Of a stretch of DNA of 64,000 bases, positions 22,824-35,654 are shown piece after piece. Source of the DNA: Celoporthe dispersa (lineage: Eukaryota; Ascomycota; Sordariomycetes; Diaporthales; Cryphonectriaceae); the NCBI GenBank assembly GCA_016584495.1, contig WAID01000006.1, positions 2,914,001 through 2,978,000 on the forward strand. Reading direction: 5' to 3'. The notes under the pieces are model-generated. The model did no database searches and had not been told where the DNA came from. It saw nothing but the letters and a program-made list of their open reading frames with translations. A program made the position numbers and the translations under genes. The stretch's first letter is position 1. Every line of letters begins with the position of its first letter.

Positions 22824-25504
22824 GCAACCCACACAGTCACAGTTCCAAGACATCCCCGGCCGCATTGACCTGTGATCGAAGAAACACGTGCGCCGTGCAT
22901 TGGGAAACGATGGGGCTCTAGATCGGTTCGTTTACTCGGAGTAGAGAGGTTAGAGCATACAGGGTCTCGCGAATACCCATATGGACAATGCTTTTTGAAG
23001 GGGTCCCTGAACTTGGCGTTGGCAGGGATGATAGGGAGTATATATTCCTGTTGTACTCTCGCCTAATGTATGTTTTTTTTTATTTTATTTGGGGAGTCAG
23101 GAGGGGGGGCTGCGTGGTAGGCTAATCTGGCAGATCGGACACGACCCTGGGCGGAGTCTCTCGCCTTGATCCGAAGAAGGGCACTCCTATCAACCATCCT
23201 CCCGAGATACTGTCCGGTGCTAAGCAGAGATATGGAAATAGTTACCCTACTACATCCCTGATCATCGTCCTTGCACTGTGAGAATAGCGTGCTGCCCGGG
23301 CCCGGCCAGAGAAAGAAAAAGAAGGGAATCCTCCCTGGCGCCGGGGTCTCATCGCTGTCATGGGATTATAGCTTGAGCTTGGCCCCCGGTGCCTCACACA
23401 GCCAGGTGAGGGGAAGAGGGCACATATTCCAAGGACCACCTGCCCTGTAATGCTGGACAGGGCAGGAGAACCGTGCGATGTTGTCATTCCCAGCCCAGCA
23501 GCAGATTAGTTGCCAATCGCCTACAGGCACCAATATCTCCAAGACGACCTCCCCGCCGCGTACAACACGAGATTGCCAAGTAAGCCTACATATGCAAGAC
23601 TCCCAACTGCATTCACCCGTGTTTGTCACGTCTCCTCCCGTCACTTTGGTCCACCAGCTACTGCTGCTATCCGTCCATCAACACTGAGAATCTGTCCAAA
23701 GGGAGAGGAGAGAGAGAGAGAGGAGAAAGGGGGGAGGGGAAGCACGGGTGCCCCCGCAACAGGAGCGTTAATCGGTCAGCAAGCAGAGTCCCTACCCTAA
23801 GTCTTTCGCACTCTACTTCCCTTTTTCTCATGTATGGAACTATTTTCCTGCCGCTTTGGTCTTGGAGGGGGGTTTTTTTTTTTTTGGTTCTCTTCTCCCC
23901 CCCGGCGATAGATCGTAGGTCAGCAGACGCTCCACCCCACGGATTACGTTGCCGGGGGAGGGTCACGAGGCCTGCAAGTGAGTAGTCGACAGTATGGGGA
24001 GTGTCAGCGAGACATCAACCGTGGCAAGGCAGCCTCGTCCCTTTCGATCCCGTTAGTCTCGGGTCTGCGCTTGATCATTCTATCCTGCTGCAGGACTACT
24101 ACTGGCCCTGGTGTGTCTGGGAACGGGCTTTAAAAGGTCCAACGCCGCAGCCTTGGGAGAACCCAGTCCTGCATATACGGTGAGTTTGTCTCAAGAAGGG
24201 GGGGGGGCGGCGGGGTGTGCCCAGGCCGACGTCTAAAACAGCACTTTTGGGAAGCCTAGATCCTTCTTCCTGGGCCTGGAGAGATGCTTGTCGATCGTCT
24301 CGGGACGATCCTTTTGGCATGTCCCCGGGGGGATGAACCAAGATGGCATGCCGAAAGGAGAGGAGGGAGAAGGAAAACAAGGTCTCAAACGGCCGAGAGA
24401 GGTTTGTGTCTCTGCGACGATAATCCACATTCTGGTCATGGGACTTCCCTACTATGAGAGCTCGGCAGATTTTAAACCGGACAGGGGTTCTGCTGACATG
24501 CGTCAGTTAGACAGTATCCATCTATCTAGCAACCTACCCAGGTGGGAAGAAGGGGCTCCGGTCTGCTGTGTGGCTGGCTGTCGCTGCTGCTGGCGACGGG
24601 TGGGTTTCAGAGGAGCTTAGGCCACCGCCCAGCACGGCACGTTCCAGGCCATGTGTGCAGCTCCACGTTTCGAAACACGTCTTCCCGCCATGGCCTCAGC
24701 GAGGGCCTCATCCAGGTGACACATGGCGTTCGGCACGGGGTTTGTATGCGAGGCGGTAGTAGAGCACCGGACGGCGGGAGACACCACGCTCCATAGTAGT
24801 CGGGCGACGCAACCCATGCAGCGATCAACAAGAGGGTAAGTCAGGCAACCAGATCAGGCGAGTAGGTCGAGCACATCTGCTGCGTTTCCCCGCAGACTTG
24901 CTTGGATACGAATCAGTGGACCTCGTGTCATGTCTCGTCTGCAACCCTAGACAGCCTTGTCTGACGTCCCGAGGCCTTCTTGCAGCGACGAAGCTATCTC
25001 TATCCCCCCCCCTCCCCCCCTTTCCCGTCGGATCTCGATTGGTGAGTCTCCATCTCCTCCGCATGACTGAAGGTTGCTTTGCAGGAATCTGGCCTCGGGG
25101 GCAAGGCAGATTCCGGGAGCTAGCTCAGTGGTCTTCTCGATTCAGGCATCGCCGGATGGCCCTCTCCAGATTTCCGGACGAACTACTAACGTGCTGACAT
25201 CGCATGAGCATCTAGCCAAAAGGACACACAAGCCGCAGATATTTCCCCATGCTCCTAGCCCCTGACATGCTGTTCCTCGCCTCGGCGCTCTATTGTCATG
25301 CTCCTCTAGCGCCAGCCTGCAGCAACCCTGGTGATGGTGTATGTGTTTTCTGAAGAGAAATGAGAAGCGCATGCCCCCTGCATGAGATTTGTCGCGTGCC
25401 GCTTGGGTTGTGTTGTGTATCTGCGGAGCATCGGGGCCTGTCAACGAAGCTCACTCACTGTCTCGCCCTGAACAATCCCTCAGCCCATGCATGATGAGGT
25501 CAGA
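22824..25504. other. Spacer between convergent genes, no gene seen
   Basis: 2.7 kb between RVS167 (+) and the F-box gene (-). It has T- and G-runs and GA tracts (23701-23725), and no open frame with a recognisable domain or codon bias. The two gene 3' UTRs must lie at the ends. Confidence 0.55.
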
Positions 25505-27965
25505 CTAAACTCTTTCTTGTTTGGCAGCAGCAGCAAGTATCTTTTTCTCTTCCGCGAAATCCGGCAGCCCGTAGTAGCCGAATGAGATTTGGCGGTACAT
25601 CGCAGCCTGAACCTGAGCCCAGGCGTTGTTGGCGGCGCCGGGCGCCTGTCCCCCTCCAGCGACCCGCGGCTGCGGGTCACCCGTGGATAAGGATGCACAA
25701 GAAGCGTCGTCCTCTCCTGATGAATAGCCCGAGGACTTTGGAGAGTCCCCGTCGGGGGCGGCACCCTCACATGTGACTGCTAACGCTTGGTCCAGGCCTG
25801 GGTCCTCCGCAGCCAGCCAATCGTCGACGAACACCCCCTCGTTCATCATGTCCTCGCCGAACAGCTCCTCGCCAGTAGCGGCAGCAGCCTCATCTGCACA
25901 CTCTACATACTCCACGTGCGCAGTCTCCGTTGTCGGGGCTTCGTCCTTGCCCTCAATATTCTTGCCTCCGAGCCCATGTGTCTCAACAATTCCTGCCCCC
26001 CTCGTCCCCACTTCTGTAGGCCCTCCAACTTGAGGCTCGGGTCAAAGCCTACAAAAACGATAGCTTGCAGGCCATCCGCGTTACTTCCTACAGAGTAGAC
26101 GAATGATCTCTCATCCCACACGCCCTTGACGTGGCCCGTATGCGACGGTGGGTTCATGATCCTCCCTAGCTGCTCTAGAGCGTTTGCGTCAGCCCCGACC
26201 TGTTCGCCCTCCTCGGGCGCCGGGGGCCAGAGCATTATGGTGTTGGCCCCGTCATCTTTGTAGAGATGCTTTATGCGCGTTGTGTGCGGCAGCGTCTCGT
26301 CATAGCCTGGCGAGTCGGGGCCGAGCTGATCGGCCGGGACAAGCCGTCTCGACCCTGCGCGGAGTTGCAGGCGAGCCTTGCAGCTCAGGTCGTCGGGGTG
26401 CGGATTGTCCACGAGGTCCAGGAAGGCTTGGCTCTCGTGATGATATGACCTGATGTGACACTTACTGAGCGTGATCATCACGCCTGCCGAGGCATCATCT
26501 CCCATGTGAGTCTTGTAAGGGCTGCGCAGCTGGGTTCCTGTCTTGGCCGGGATGGTGAGGCTATCCCATCGGGCGGGGGTGGTGTGGGTGGTACTATGAC
26601 TCGGATCGAGTGATATGTCGTCTGACGCGTGTTTACTGCTGCTGCCGCCGGCTCCGCTGCTGCCGCCGGTAGCATTTTTGCTGCTTATCGTCGAGGCCCC
26701 GACCCCAGGGCTCGCAGCCGTATCAGCACCATTGCCGTCGCTGTCGTCGTTCTTGGGCTTCCAGGCTATGTCTGTGGTGTAGTAAGCCCTCTGGCCAGAG
26801 CTCCGCCGGTCTAGCCACTCTTTTCTGGACTCGAGGATCTGCATCTGGCCGGTCTCCTCGTTCTTGACAAGGCGGAAAAAAGACCATCGGTCATCTATGG
26901 GACCGTCAGCATGCTGGCGTCGCCACATCTGCTTCTTTTCCGTTCTGTCAGTCACCTCCTGCCGCGGCTGGTCCACGGGGAACCGGAAGCAGTGGTAGTA
27001 GGAGGTCCAGTCTACTTCGTTCACCTCAAAACTGTCCTGATTAGATATCCCGTAGAAGTAGCCATCAATGATCTCGAAGCTGATGGACTGGCCAATGTCC
27101 GAGCCGGCGAAGTCGATGAGGTGTATCTTGTTCTTTGCCCACTGGTCCCCGGCAATGTCATAGCTTGCCAGGGCCCAGCGGCGGAAAACCATCATCTCCC
27201 GTCTCTGAGTGCGTGCCAAAATAGAGGAAATTAGCGTCATTTCTTACGAAGAGTTTGTAGGTCGAGTCGAGCGGCCGGGTCGTGACGAGCCTCCGGCTGG
27301 ACACGTCGAGGACGATCAGGAGGCTCTCGGGGTTGGGCCGCGAGCGGCTGTAGAGGCACGACACGAAGCCCTCGGCGTAGTGCAGCAGCTCGAACTTGTA
27401 CCGCCTCCGGCCCCTCGGCTGCGGCAGGGTCGCGTGGAGCAGGCTGCGGACGTCGATGACTGTCTCTGTCGCCTGCGACCTGTGCAGATCCAGCACCCGC
27501 AAGGTCCGGTCCAGGATGTGGCACAGCACGCCGCCCGAGTACAGCCATGACTCGGCTACTGCGACGATCGCAGCGGTGAAGGGCGCCGCAGAGCGGATGG
27601 CCTGTCGCCGCTGGACAAGCCGGCGGAGCGCCCTAGACCACCGGCCCGAGACGCGGGCCTCCCGAGTCTCTGCCGTGCCCTTGGCGAGTGCCTGCGGCCG
27701 AGGTGGGTCAGCTGTAGGTCTGCACGGCGGACGGAGAAGGTCATGGCGGTGCGCGCCGGGGGGAAGATGCACACCGAGGGGCGAGGCGATCAGGAAGGGG
27801 AACCTCTGGGGGACGACTCACCTCCAGAAGTGGCCTGGAGCATCTGTCGTCTCCGGTCAGGTACCGGAGCCGAGGGCATGATAGAGACAGGTGGAAGGTG
27901 TCCTCCAAGCTTAGGTTTTGAACGATGATGAAGATAACCTCATACGGGAGAGACCGTAGAGACAT
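25505..27965 (-). CDS. F-box domain protein
   Basis: The N-terminus SLRSLPYEVIFIIVQNLSLED is an F-box helix pair, which binds Skp1 in SCF ubiquitin ligases. The rest is a large fungal-specific region with LYFGTHSETGDDGFRRW, FEIIDGYFYGISNQDSFEVN and DWTSYYHCFRFPV, which recurs in ascomycete F-box proteins of unknown target. A disordered Ser/Thr/Gly segment lies in the middle and an acidic tail near the C-terminus. One intron on the minus strand, 27821-27692. Two frame breaks: an extra T (forward A run 27185-27188), and a missing G (forward C run around 25996-26001). The corrected length is 776 residues. The first break creates a false 43-base intron-like sequence, which I rejected because reading through it restores a family motif. 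The substrate is unknown. Confidence 0.82.
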
Positions 27966-30900
27966 ATCCTGAATCCTTGGTATGGTTGACCGTCCGCGCC
28001 ATCGAGGGGAGTTCCATGCAAGAGGAGGCCATGTGCCTCTGCTGACTATGCATACATTGAGGCGTAACGTGGCTGTAGAAAAGATGGAGGGGATGGGACT
28101 TTGAAGCGAGCGGGCACGGAGGGGCACACCGTCCGCAGAAGACGAGGGAGCGGAGTGTGAAGTGGTTCTTATAATAAAGAACGGCCCCTCTCCTCTGCAC
28201 CGGCCTCGAGCAGAACAATAAGGCTGAGGGACCTCGAGGGCCTCGAGAGGGGGCTCAAACCTAGTGCCAAAGCCCGCCTAAAGCCTCCCCTCGACTCCCT
28301 GCCCAGACGCGAAGGCCCCTTGCGCCTAGATTGGTCGCCCAGCGCGCCGAGGTATGATGAGGAGGGCTATCCATTTTCCGTTTGGTCGGATGTGTCCACA
28401 AGCGCTGTTTCTGGGAAATGCCAGCGAGCGGCAGCCTTGTTTGTTCATGGTGATGTTGGCTTAAGACCTTGTGTCTTGGAGAAATTCCAGGCAATGGAAT
28501 GGCACCAGCCCCGCTTGGATTGAGGCTCTGCAGATGACAAGGCTTGCAAGGGCAGGAGCTCACGGATCCCTCCTACAGCTGAAAACAACTAACCTATGGT
28601 GCTAAGTAGTACCCATGCCTAGTACTGACCAGGGATAGACCCTCTTCCCCCCCTCCCTCCACCCCACCTCATGGCCGTGCGTGTTGAGGCTCTGCTGCTG
28701 CTTGTCCTCTCGCCCTCCTCTCTCTTCCGCTCTGTCCTTTCTCTTCCTTCAACACCAACCCACCCACCTCATGATGGCGGCTCAGCAGGGCTAATTCATG
28801 CTCCTTTTATCTTCCCTCCTCCCCGTCCTTTTCCTCTCACACCACGTCATCTCCCCTTTTCGATCCCAAAAGCAGGCTATAGCCTGCCACCCCAGTCAAG
28901 ATGACACGACTCTGACGCAGACAGGCCGTGGCGGATGGGCCGCCGGGCACGAGCTGCTCTGATGAGTGGTCATATCAAGAGCCTCATGTCGATCGTCACG
29001 ATATTCTCCATCTAATCCCTCCAGAGATCGGAGGCTAGAGTCCATCGTTCCATAACTCCCTTGCATGGTTTCAGCTGGGACTAGACCTTTGGGCTAGCTA
29101 AGTTTTGCACCTCCGCATCTCAATCCCCTGCACCCAATCGAGACTTTGTTAACTTCTATCCGAGTCTTACTTCCACGAAGAAAAAAGGAAAAAATTCCAA
29201 GGGCAGCAGACGAGGCTCGAGTTCTCTGCTAGCTTCTACCTGGCTGCCCCTGCCGATGCAGATTGTGGGTACAGTGGACCCCGGCGTAATGGATCATGCG
29301 GCAAAATTAAATCAATGTACAATCCCCCCCCCCCCCAAGGATTACTTGTACGTTGATACTACTTCACGCCACCTCAATCTTGCGGCTCTGTCTTGTGATA
29401 AGACCTGGCGGCCAAGGCGGGACCTGGCGGCGCATCCGCTCAGTTGCTCGCCAGGCTCTAAAATTTTCATCCGTCCTGATGGTATGACAAGCGGCCTTCA
29501 GGTCTGTGTCTACCGCTGCGGAAGCGTTCTGTCTCGCGGTGAGCATCTTTGCTCGGTCATGTGTTCAGCGGTGTCCGGCTGTGCGGTGTGACCTTCCTAG
29601 ACCTTTCACACCGGCTCGATACGAGGATCCGTTTCAGTCACGATGGAGCCAAACTACATCCACGGCTGATCGAGTGACGCAGCGGGTCCAGCGCCTGCTA
29701 GCTCCGTCCTTCTAGGCAATGTCAGACAAACGATATTGTCATACAGTCTAGACGATTACCTTCGGAACCCGATACATCAAGCCTTCTTCGGCATCGAGAA
29801 GGCTCTACGATTCTCATGACCCCGCAGCTAAAGCCCCAGGAGCTATATAATATCTAGAGCTTATTGGGAGTAGAGTAGCGATCTAAATCCCTCGGCATGG
29901 ATCCCATGGTGCATGCGCCGCCTTCCCCCTCTCCCCCGTGGAGATTCTGTCCTGTCAATCTGGAAGCTTAGCGATGTCGGAATCGCTAGATTTTCCTACA
30001 ATACGTTTTCCTGAGACGCTGAGAACAGTTCCCAGGTTTCACAGGGCAGCTTCACCGCCCTCCCATCTTGTTACTTCCGAGACATGAGCACGGTGAGACG
30101 GCAGTCTCAGATGTCCTGATTCACAATGATGTGTTATCACGGACTTCTCTTCATCCCGACGACGAGGTGAGAGTACAATGCTAGAGATAGCATCAGCCTC
30201 GAGTAGGTAGTCCTTTTAGGACTTTCAAGAGGCGGCGTATTGTGTCATCCATGACCTTGACCTTGACCTCCTTCCGGCAACAAGAGAAACACGTACGAGA
30301 CGGATGCAGTGAATGAAGTCTATTTCTTGTGCTTTAGAACGACCCTAAACAGGACAGCCAGAAGAAACTCAGCAAGATTGCCCTGCTATCGGACTCTGCA
30401 GTCTCGAGCTGGCCTATAAGCCATGCATAGTCAAAATTTAATTACCAAACTCCAAGAGCATGATCTGTACTGTCATCTTCTCGCCGATGTTTAGTATCGT
30501 TGTAGCCTTCTTGATATACCAAGACAGCGGCCGTCGCACCCCCAGGAAAGACCATGTCCAAACAATAATGTGAAAATCGTTCAGAATACAGTCAGTCTTG
30601 TGGTTGATATATATTTCATGTCACTGGTTTAAATAGGTATCGCATGGTAAATTACTGTCAAAAGCTATTTAAATCGTGTATGCAGTGGCCAAATTCAGCG
30701 GACTTACTTTATTACCACAACCGCACTTCCCGAGAAGACCAAGAGAAGATACAAATCAGTCTTATACTAGGACAGAACAGCGAACCTCAAGATGTCAACA
30801 AGAAGCACCGGCTGGTACGGCATTCTCATCCCTCACGTCTTCATAGCCACTCGCACATACATACAAGTACATAGTTACGCCTCGATCGATGCGAACCACT

Positions 30901-31497
30901 CGACGTATCCAGCCAATCCCGGTTAGTCCTGCCAAGTAAGGCTGCGCTAGCTCAGCAACCAAGGACCCTCAACCTGACAAGGGAGTTGATCCTTTTCTCT
31001 ACCGTTGGTACCCACGAGCCTGCCAGGGTCGGGTCTGGCGGATGCAAAATAGGTACATGTGATCGCGAGGGGGCGGGAAGAAGGGGGGGAAGAAGGGGGG
31101 GGCGAAACCTTCGAGGCCAAGAGGTGGTATTGTTGGTCTCGTTCTGATCGGCAAAAACTGCCCTCATGTCATTACTGGATGAAACCGTATACTTTAGATG
31201 AGGTGCTGAAATCAGCTGTGTAGCACGAGCTCGTAAAAGGGGAAAATGCATGCCATCCCACTGTGGCGTTGTCATGTTGCATTGCATATGCCACGGCTCT
31301 CTGCTGTGGCACTTAGACGTGACATCTATGTTGAGCATGTGATTATGACAGGTGCCGCGAGAGACAATACCCAGAGCCTCATCTGATGTGAACTGAAATA
31401 AGGTGTGCAAACGTGATAAATGTTTAGAAGGGAAAAGGAGAGAAGAGAAAAAATGAGTAAAGCAGAAAAGAATAAATATGTTTTGGGCTTTTGATAC
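27966..31497. other. Gene-poor region left of the transposon
   Basis: 3.5 kb without a supportable gene. No domain, splice pattern or long non-repetitive frame was found on either strand. Base composition drifts towards AT to the right. Together with the adjacent dead transposon it may be a small repeat-rich block; a further unrecognised, heavily decayed repeat cannot be excluded. Confidence 0.5.
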
Positions 31498-31500
31498 TAA

Positions 31501-31545
31501 AGTCGCAGGGGGTAGTTCTTGGCCACCCCCCCTTCTTGGCCACCC
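31501..31545 (+). repeat. Terminal inverted repeat, one end of the pogo element
   Basis: Begins AGTCGCAGGGGGTAG and matches the reverse complement of 33314-33357 over its whole length except one C. The internal duplication of TTCTTGGCCACCC is a plausible double binding site for the transposase. Confidence 0.92.
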
Positions 31546-31598
31546 TAGCCAGCCATATTCAAAATAGATATATATATTCAATTCAATTACTTTCAGCC

Positions 31599-33205
31599 CT
31601 ATTCACCCACCACAATACAATCCTCTTCATCAGTAACTAATTCGATATCGCTCTCTTCATCCTCGCTTTCCTTTTCTAGCCTAGCTGCTTTTTGAGCTTG
31701 CTGTACAGCTTTAATACCAACAAACTTCGAATTCGGGCTTGGTTCAACCTTTCTTCTTTTGCTAAGCTTAGAAGCCTCAATTTGTGCTTTTAAAGCCTTG
31801 TTTTCCTCCAGAGCCTTAGCTAAGGCTAGATCTCTCTCATCCCAAGCTTTCTGTATCTTTCTGAAGAAAATGCATTGTTTAAAAGGAGTAGGAAGCTGGC
31901 CTCGATTCCGTTGCAGTTGATAGTAAAGATCTTTAGCCACCCTAGGAGTCGAATATATATCCAATAGCTATGAAAGTACTCTTGAGGCTGAATTAGATCC
32001 AGCTGATACTTCTGAGCCTGAATTTGATAAAGTCTGAAAACGTTATTGATTGCTCTCGAAAAGAAGAGGGCTCAGAAAGAGCTTGGCTAAAGAGAGAGGC
32101 CAAAAACCAGAAGCTTTCCATTCAGATTTAACATTCTGAATAGAAAGGCCTTCCAGACAAGCCTAACATAGTTCTCAAGAAATAAATGCTTTCCTAGAAT
32201 AGAATTATCTCCCTATTAGCTCAAAGCATTGAGCTTCTTTCTATAAGCTCTCTTAAGAGAGGAAAAGACTCCTAGATCGAGAGATTGAAGAATGTGAGAA
32301 GTATAAGGAGGCAAATAAAGCAACAGAATGTTATTTTGAAAGCACTCCCACATAAATTCGTCAATTGTATAGCTGCCGTAGCTATCCAGGATCAATAATC
32401 TGGCTTCTGAAAAGTCTGCTAGCTAGCTAAGAGGAATAAATACTTTCTTTAGCCATTCGAGTGCCATTTCATTAGTAGTCTATCCATTATCCGTAGCAGT
32501 GAACTGCTAGCTATCAAAAGGAGCCATATCCATAGGAAACCATTATTATTGTACAGTTTTCCCCTTGAAAATAACTAAGGGAAGGAGGTAGGTGCCAGTA
32601 GCTGAGATACACTCGAGGAAAAAGGTCTAGGCTCGCGATCCAGGGTCTTTTTTCTATATTGAACGTGAAGAAAAGCCCCCAAGAACTAATCCGTTCTCGC
32701 CTTAGCCCTCCATTATCCCAGCCTCGTCCATATTCCATCTATTAGCTGGCTTGATAGCTTGGATATAAGGAAGGTTGAATAAACGGAACTAAAGCTTTAT
32801 TATTTCTGTTATTGCTCTATTGATTCGAGCAAAAGCTATGCGCCGAGTTCTTCGGACCTGGATATCTGGATTTCTCTTTAGAAAAGAGATAACCTATTTC
32901 TTTCCGAAAGGTTAAGAGTCTCCTTTGATATGGAGGATCTTCTGAGCAAAGAACCTCAGTGCTGAATGGCTCGGTGGAAGCCCTAGGCTTTCTTGATTAC
33001 GGATCCACTCGACGAGCTGCGTTTCCTGGCTAAAGGAGAGCCTTTGGCTAGATTCGTAAGCTGTTTTATGCGAAGATCTTCCTTAAAGGCGTTGTTGAAG
33101 AGTAGCTCTTGGAATGCCCCATTCTTTCGAGGCTGTTCGTTGTGATAAGCCATTTCTGACAGCCTCAATGGCCTGGGCTAGCTCAGATTCAGTATATAGC
33201 TTCAT
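31599..33205 (-). pseudogene. Decayed pogo-family transposase
   Basis: Reading the minus strand from the ATG at 33205, the N-terminus has a psq-type helix-turn-helix (TESELAQAIEAVRNGLSQR, WGIPRATLQ), then a CENP-B-like region (FSQETQLVEWIRNQESLG, PPSHSALRFFAQ, RRIAFARI). The DDE catalytic segments follow: NMDEAGIMEG, TATDNG, LLILDSYGSY and QSLDLGVF. A C-terminal stretch of 121 codons (31599-31964) is still open. At least nine in-frame stops interrupt the rest. Several are TAG where tryptophan is expected (GKK*V, KL*F, NG*TT) and others TAA at likely CAA codons. Both changes are CpA to TpA on one strand or the other, the dinucleotide preference of repeat-induced point mutation. The length is not a multiple of three, so at least one indel is also present. 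It cannot encode an active enzyme. Confidence 0.88.
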
Positions 33206-33313
33206 TGGGGTTAAATCAAACGTCAGTAGAAATATGAGGCTATTCGGTTATAAATTGGTTGAGAAAAAGGAAAAGAAAAGACGGGTGGTTGATGCGGCAG
33301 AAGTGCCGAGCGG

Positions 33314-33357
33314 GGGTGGCCAAGAAGGGGGGTGGCCAAGAACTACCCCCTGCGACT
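33314..33357 (-). repeat. Terminal inverted repeat, other end of the pogo element
   Basis: Ends CTACCCCCTGCGACT and is followed by TA. It lies 109 bases upstream of the old transposase start codon. Confidence 0.92.
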
Positions 33358-33359
33358 TA

Positions 33360-33834
33360 TCGATTCCGATTAGCTTTGATTAAGTAGTAAGTATTTTGTT
33401 CATAAAAAAGAGAGAGAGAGAGAGAAAGACGCTGGGGGAATGTCTTTGGATATTTACTACTTAAAGGCTTGCAGGGCCTTGGTTGACGTCTGGATGGATG
33501 CGTGTTGTATCGGCGAGACCTAGCTATGAGATTCGAAGCTGAAACTAAACCTCAAAAGACATTTTGACTAATGCAGCCAATTTTCATTTCCTAATTTGGA
33601 AAACTAGCTTGCTACTGTGTCTGTGCAATCTTCTCAAGATAAGAGAAGTGATTGATACTATGTACATGAGCTTTTTTTTTTTTTTTTGGCTCGTAAAAAC
33701 ATACACAAAAAGTTGCCTTTTTTTTTTTTTTTTTGAAAGACAATTAAATCTCATTAAACAGAACCGCCACGGCTGCAAGGGCGGTCCAATCTCATCCAAT
33801 CTTGCTCGCTCTTGCAGAACGGAACATGCCACTT
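33360..33834. other. Flank between transposon and tannase gene
   Basis: AT-rich, with a GA tract (33411-33426) and two long T runs at 33673-33688 and 33718-33735. It includes the 3' UTR of the minus-strand tannase gene. No gene is seen. Confidence 0.6.
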
Positions 33835-35654
33835 TTAATAAATGGGCATCTTGAACGCGTTGAGGTCATACAACAGCGCGCTGATCGAAGAGGCATTGGA
33901 CTGACACTCCATGGTGGTATTATCAGTCCAGTAAGGCCTCGAGGGCCAGGCGCAGATCTGGCCCGTCTCGCCCGCCAGGTCACCATCAATCACGGTCGCG
34001 TTCAGGGTGACGGGCTCGACACCGTTCTCGACCCAGTCGACCATGACGGCGAAGGTGGTGCGGGGGAAGGGGGCGTTGGGCTGCAGGTCGTTGGTGGCGC
34101 AGTGAGCGGCGCCCGGGACGAGGTAGAAGCGGTACCACTCGTTCAGGGCGTCGTTGCCGTCCTCGAAGTCGAGGTCCGGGTACATGATGGTGCGGACGGA
34201 CTCGTGGTAGTGGATGGAGGAGGCGGGCGGGATGCTGGTGTCGGCCTCGCCGTGGTAGTGGAGCAGGCGGCCGCCCTTTTCGTAGAAGGGGGTGAGGTCG
34301 GGCAGGGTGGTCTGGAGGGAGTCGGTGTAGAGCTCCATGCCCTGGATCATCCAGTCGCGCAGGTTGTCGTAGGTGACGTTGGTCAGGTCCAGCGAGTCGA
34401 TGTCCTCCCAGTCGAGGAACTTGGTGACCCACTCGCCGTTGGAGTCCGGGTTGGTGATGGTCCAGGTGGCCGTGTCGCTGTCGTAGACCGTCGGGTCGCC
34501 GAAGCCAGCAGCAGGCTGGAAGGGGGAAGTAGGCCTGGCGGCCCTTGGAGTCCTTGAGTCCCGCCAGCAGGGTCTTGGCCACGAGGATGCCCTGTTCCGA
34601 GATGGTCCCGTTCACCGCGGGCGTCGAGGAGGCGGACTGTCTCTTGGCGTTTCTCTTTCCGTAGCCCAGGCCCAGGCTCGTCGAGGACCCGGCGGCACAC
34701 GCGTAGGAGGTGCCGAGCAGGCTAGAGACGTTAAACTCGAGGCTGCAGAGGTCGCTACGGGCGATAACGCCGTCTACCTTACCGTCCAGGGCGTCGCAGG
34801 CGGCCATGGTCGCGTTCAGGATGGTGTCGAACTCGCAGGTCGAAGGGTAGTAGCCGATGGTCTCCACCTGCACGGGGGCCACGAGGTGGTTCACCTGCTG
34901 CTGGCCGTAGCGCATGGCCGGGGCGCCGGCGATGATGCCGTCGTAGAGCTCGGGGGCGCGCTGGACCTGGCTCATCCCTTCTCTGCCTCCCCTCTGAGCA
35001 GCCCGTGTAGTAGGTCCACAGCTTGCTGCTGCTGCTGTTCGAGGAGGAGGAGGAAGAGTTGGACGCTGTGGTGCCGTAGTAGAAGTTGCTGGTGAAGACC
35101 TTGCCAATCTGGGTCATCTCAGCGATGGCCCGGTAGCCCCAGTTGTACACCATGGGCCAGTTGACGGTGCCGTTGCCCAGGAGGAAGACATCGTCGAAGT
35201 TGGTCCCGCCGTAGTATGGCATGCCTCCGTCGGTGTAGCCTGACACGGCACCGAGAGAGACCCCTCCGGTCATGTCAGCCCCGCCTGATCCGTTGTTGAT
35301 GGTATAGGCTGCGCCGCCGGTGGCCAGGAACCGGTTGGCGAACGCATCCGGGCTTGGCATGTAGTAGGTGACCACGAGCTGGTCGTCGAGGTTCTGGTGG
35401 CTGTAGGCAAACGAGACCTCGCAGAACTCCACAACAGAGTCGGGCCAGAAGGTCGCATCGGTCACGGTATAGTTGGTATACACGCTGGCCGTCACCGACG
35501 TCGAGTCGAACGAGATGCCCAGAGGAATGTCGTCCTCCGATGTGGGCAGGTTCGACGAGACGTAATCCGTGGTGCAGACACTGCTCAGGGATGCTGCTGA
35601 GGCTGCCGAGGCCACGGCCGCTAGGCCGAGCAGCCTTGCTGTTGAGCCACTCAT
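33835..35654 (-). CDS. Secreted tannase / feruloyl esterase family protein
   Basis: Cleaves ester bonds of gallate or hydroxycinnamate (feruloyl, p-coumaroyl) on plant polymers. A signal peptide is clear: MSGSTARLLGLAAVASAASAA. The tannase pattern follows: YYMPSPDAFANRFLATGGAAY, GGTNFDDVFLLGNGTVNW, the nucleophile motif GCSEGGREG near residue 218 (Cys-Ser), the catalytic Asp in YHGEADTSIPPAS, and the His-Cys pair in PGAAHC. This is the CS-D-HC arrangement, in which a disulfide joins the residues next to Ser and His. A Ser/Asn-rich low-complexity loop precedes the nucleophile. No intron. Two frame breaks, both an extra base: forward C run 34989-34992 and forward G run 34522-34526. The corrected length is 605 residues. 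Substrate choice between tannin and ferulate cannot be read from the sequence. The gene is 480 bp from the dead transposon. Confidence 0.92.

Larger units (their letters stand above)
31500..33357 (-). mobile_element. Degenerate pogo/Fot-type DNA transposon (Tc1-mariner)
   Basis: Near-identical terminal inverted repeats bound the element: 31501-31545 and 33314-33357 (45 and 44 bases, differing by one C in a C run). Each has two copies of TTCTTGGCCACCC. Flanking TA dinucleotides at 31498-31499 and 33358-33359 are the expected target duplication, with one extra A on the left. At 1.86 kb it is about the size of full-length Fot1-like elements. It contains a decayed transposase on the minus strand. 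Flanking genes are intact, so the insertion interrupts nothing visible. Confidence 0.9.

Noticed and set aside
27190..27240. Possible 43-base intron in the F-box gene, with GTAAGA donor and CTCAG acceptor
   Set aside because: Reading through it gives LFVRNDANFLYFGTHSETGDDG, a motif shared by this protein family, and one extra T in the following run explains the frame change. A 43-base intron would also be unusually short.
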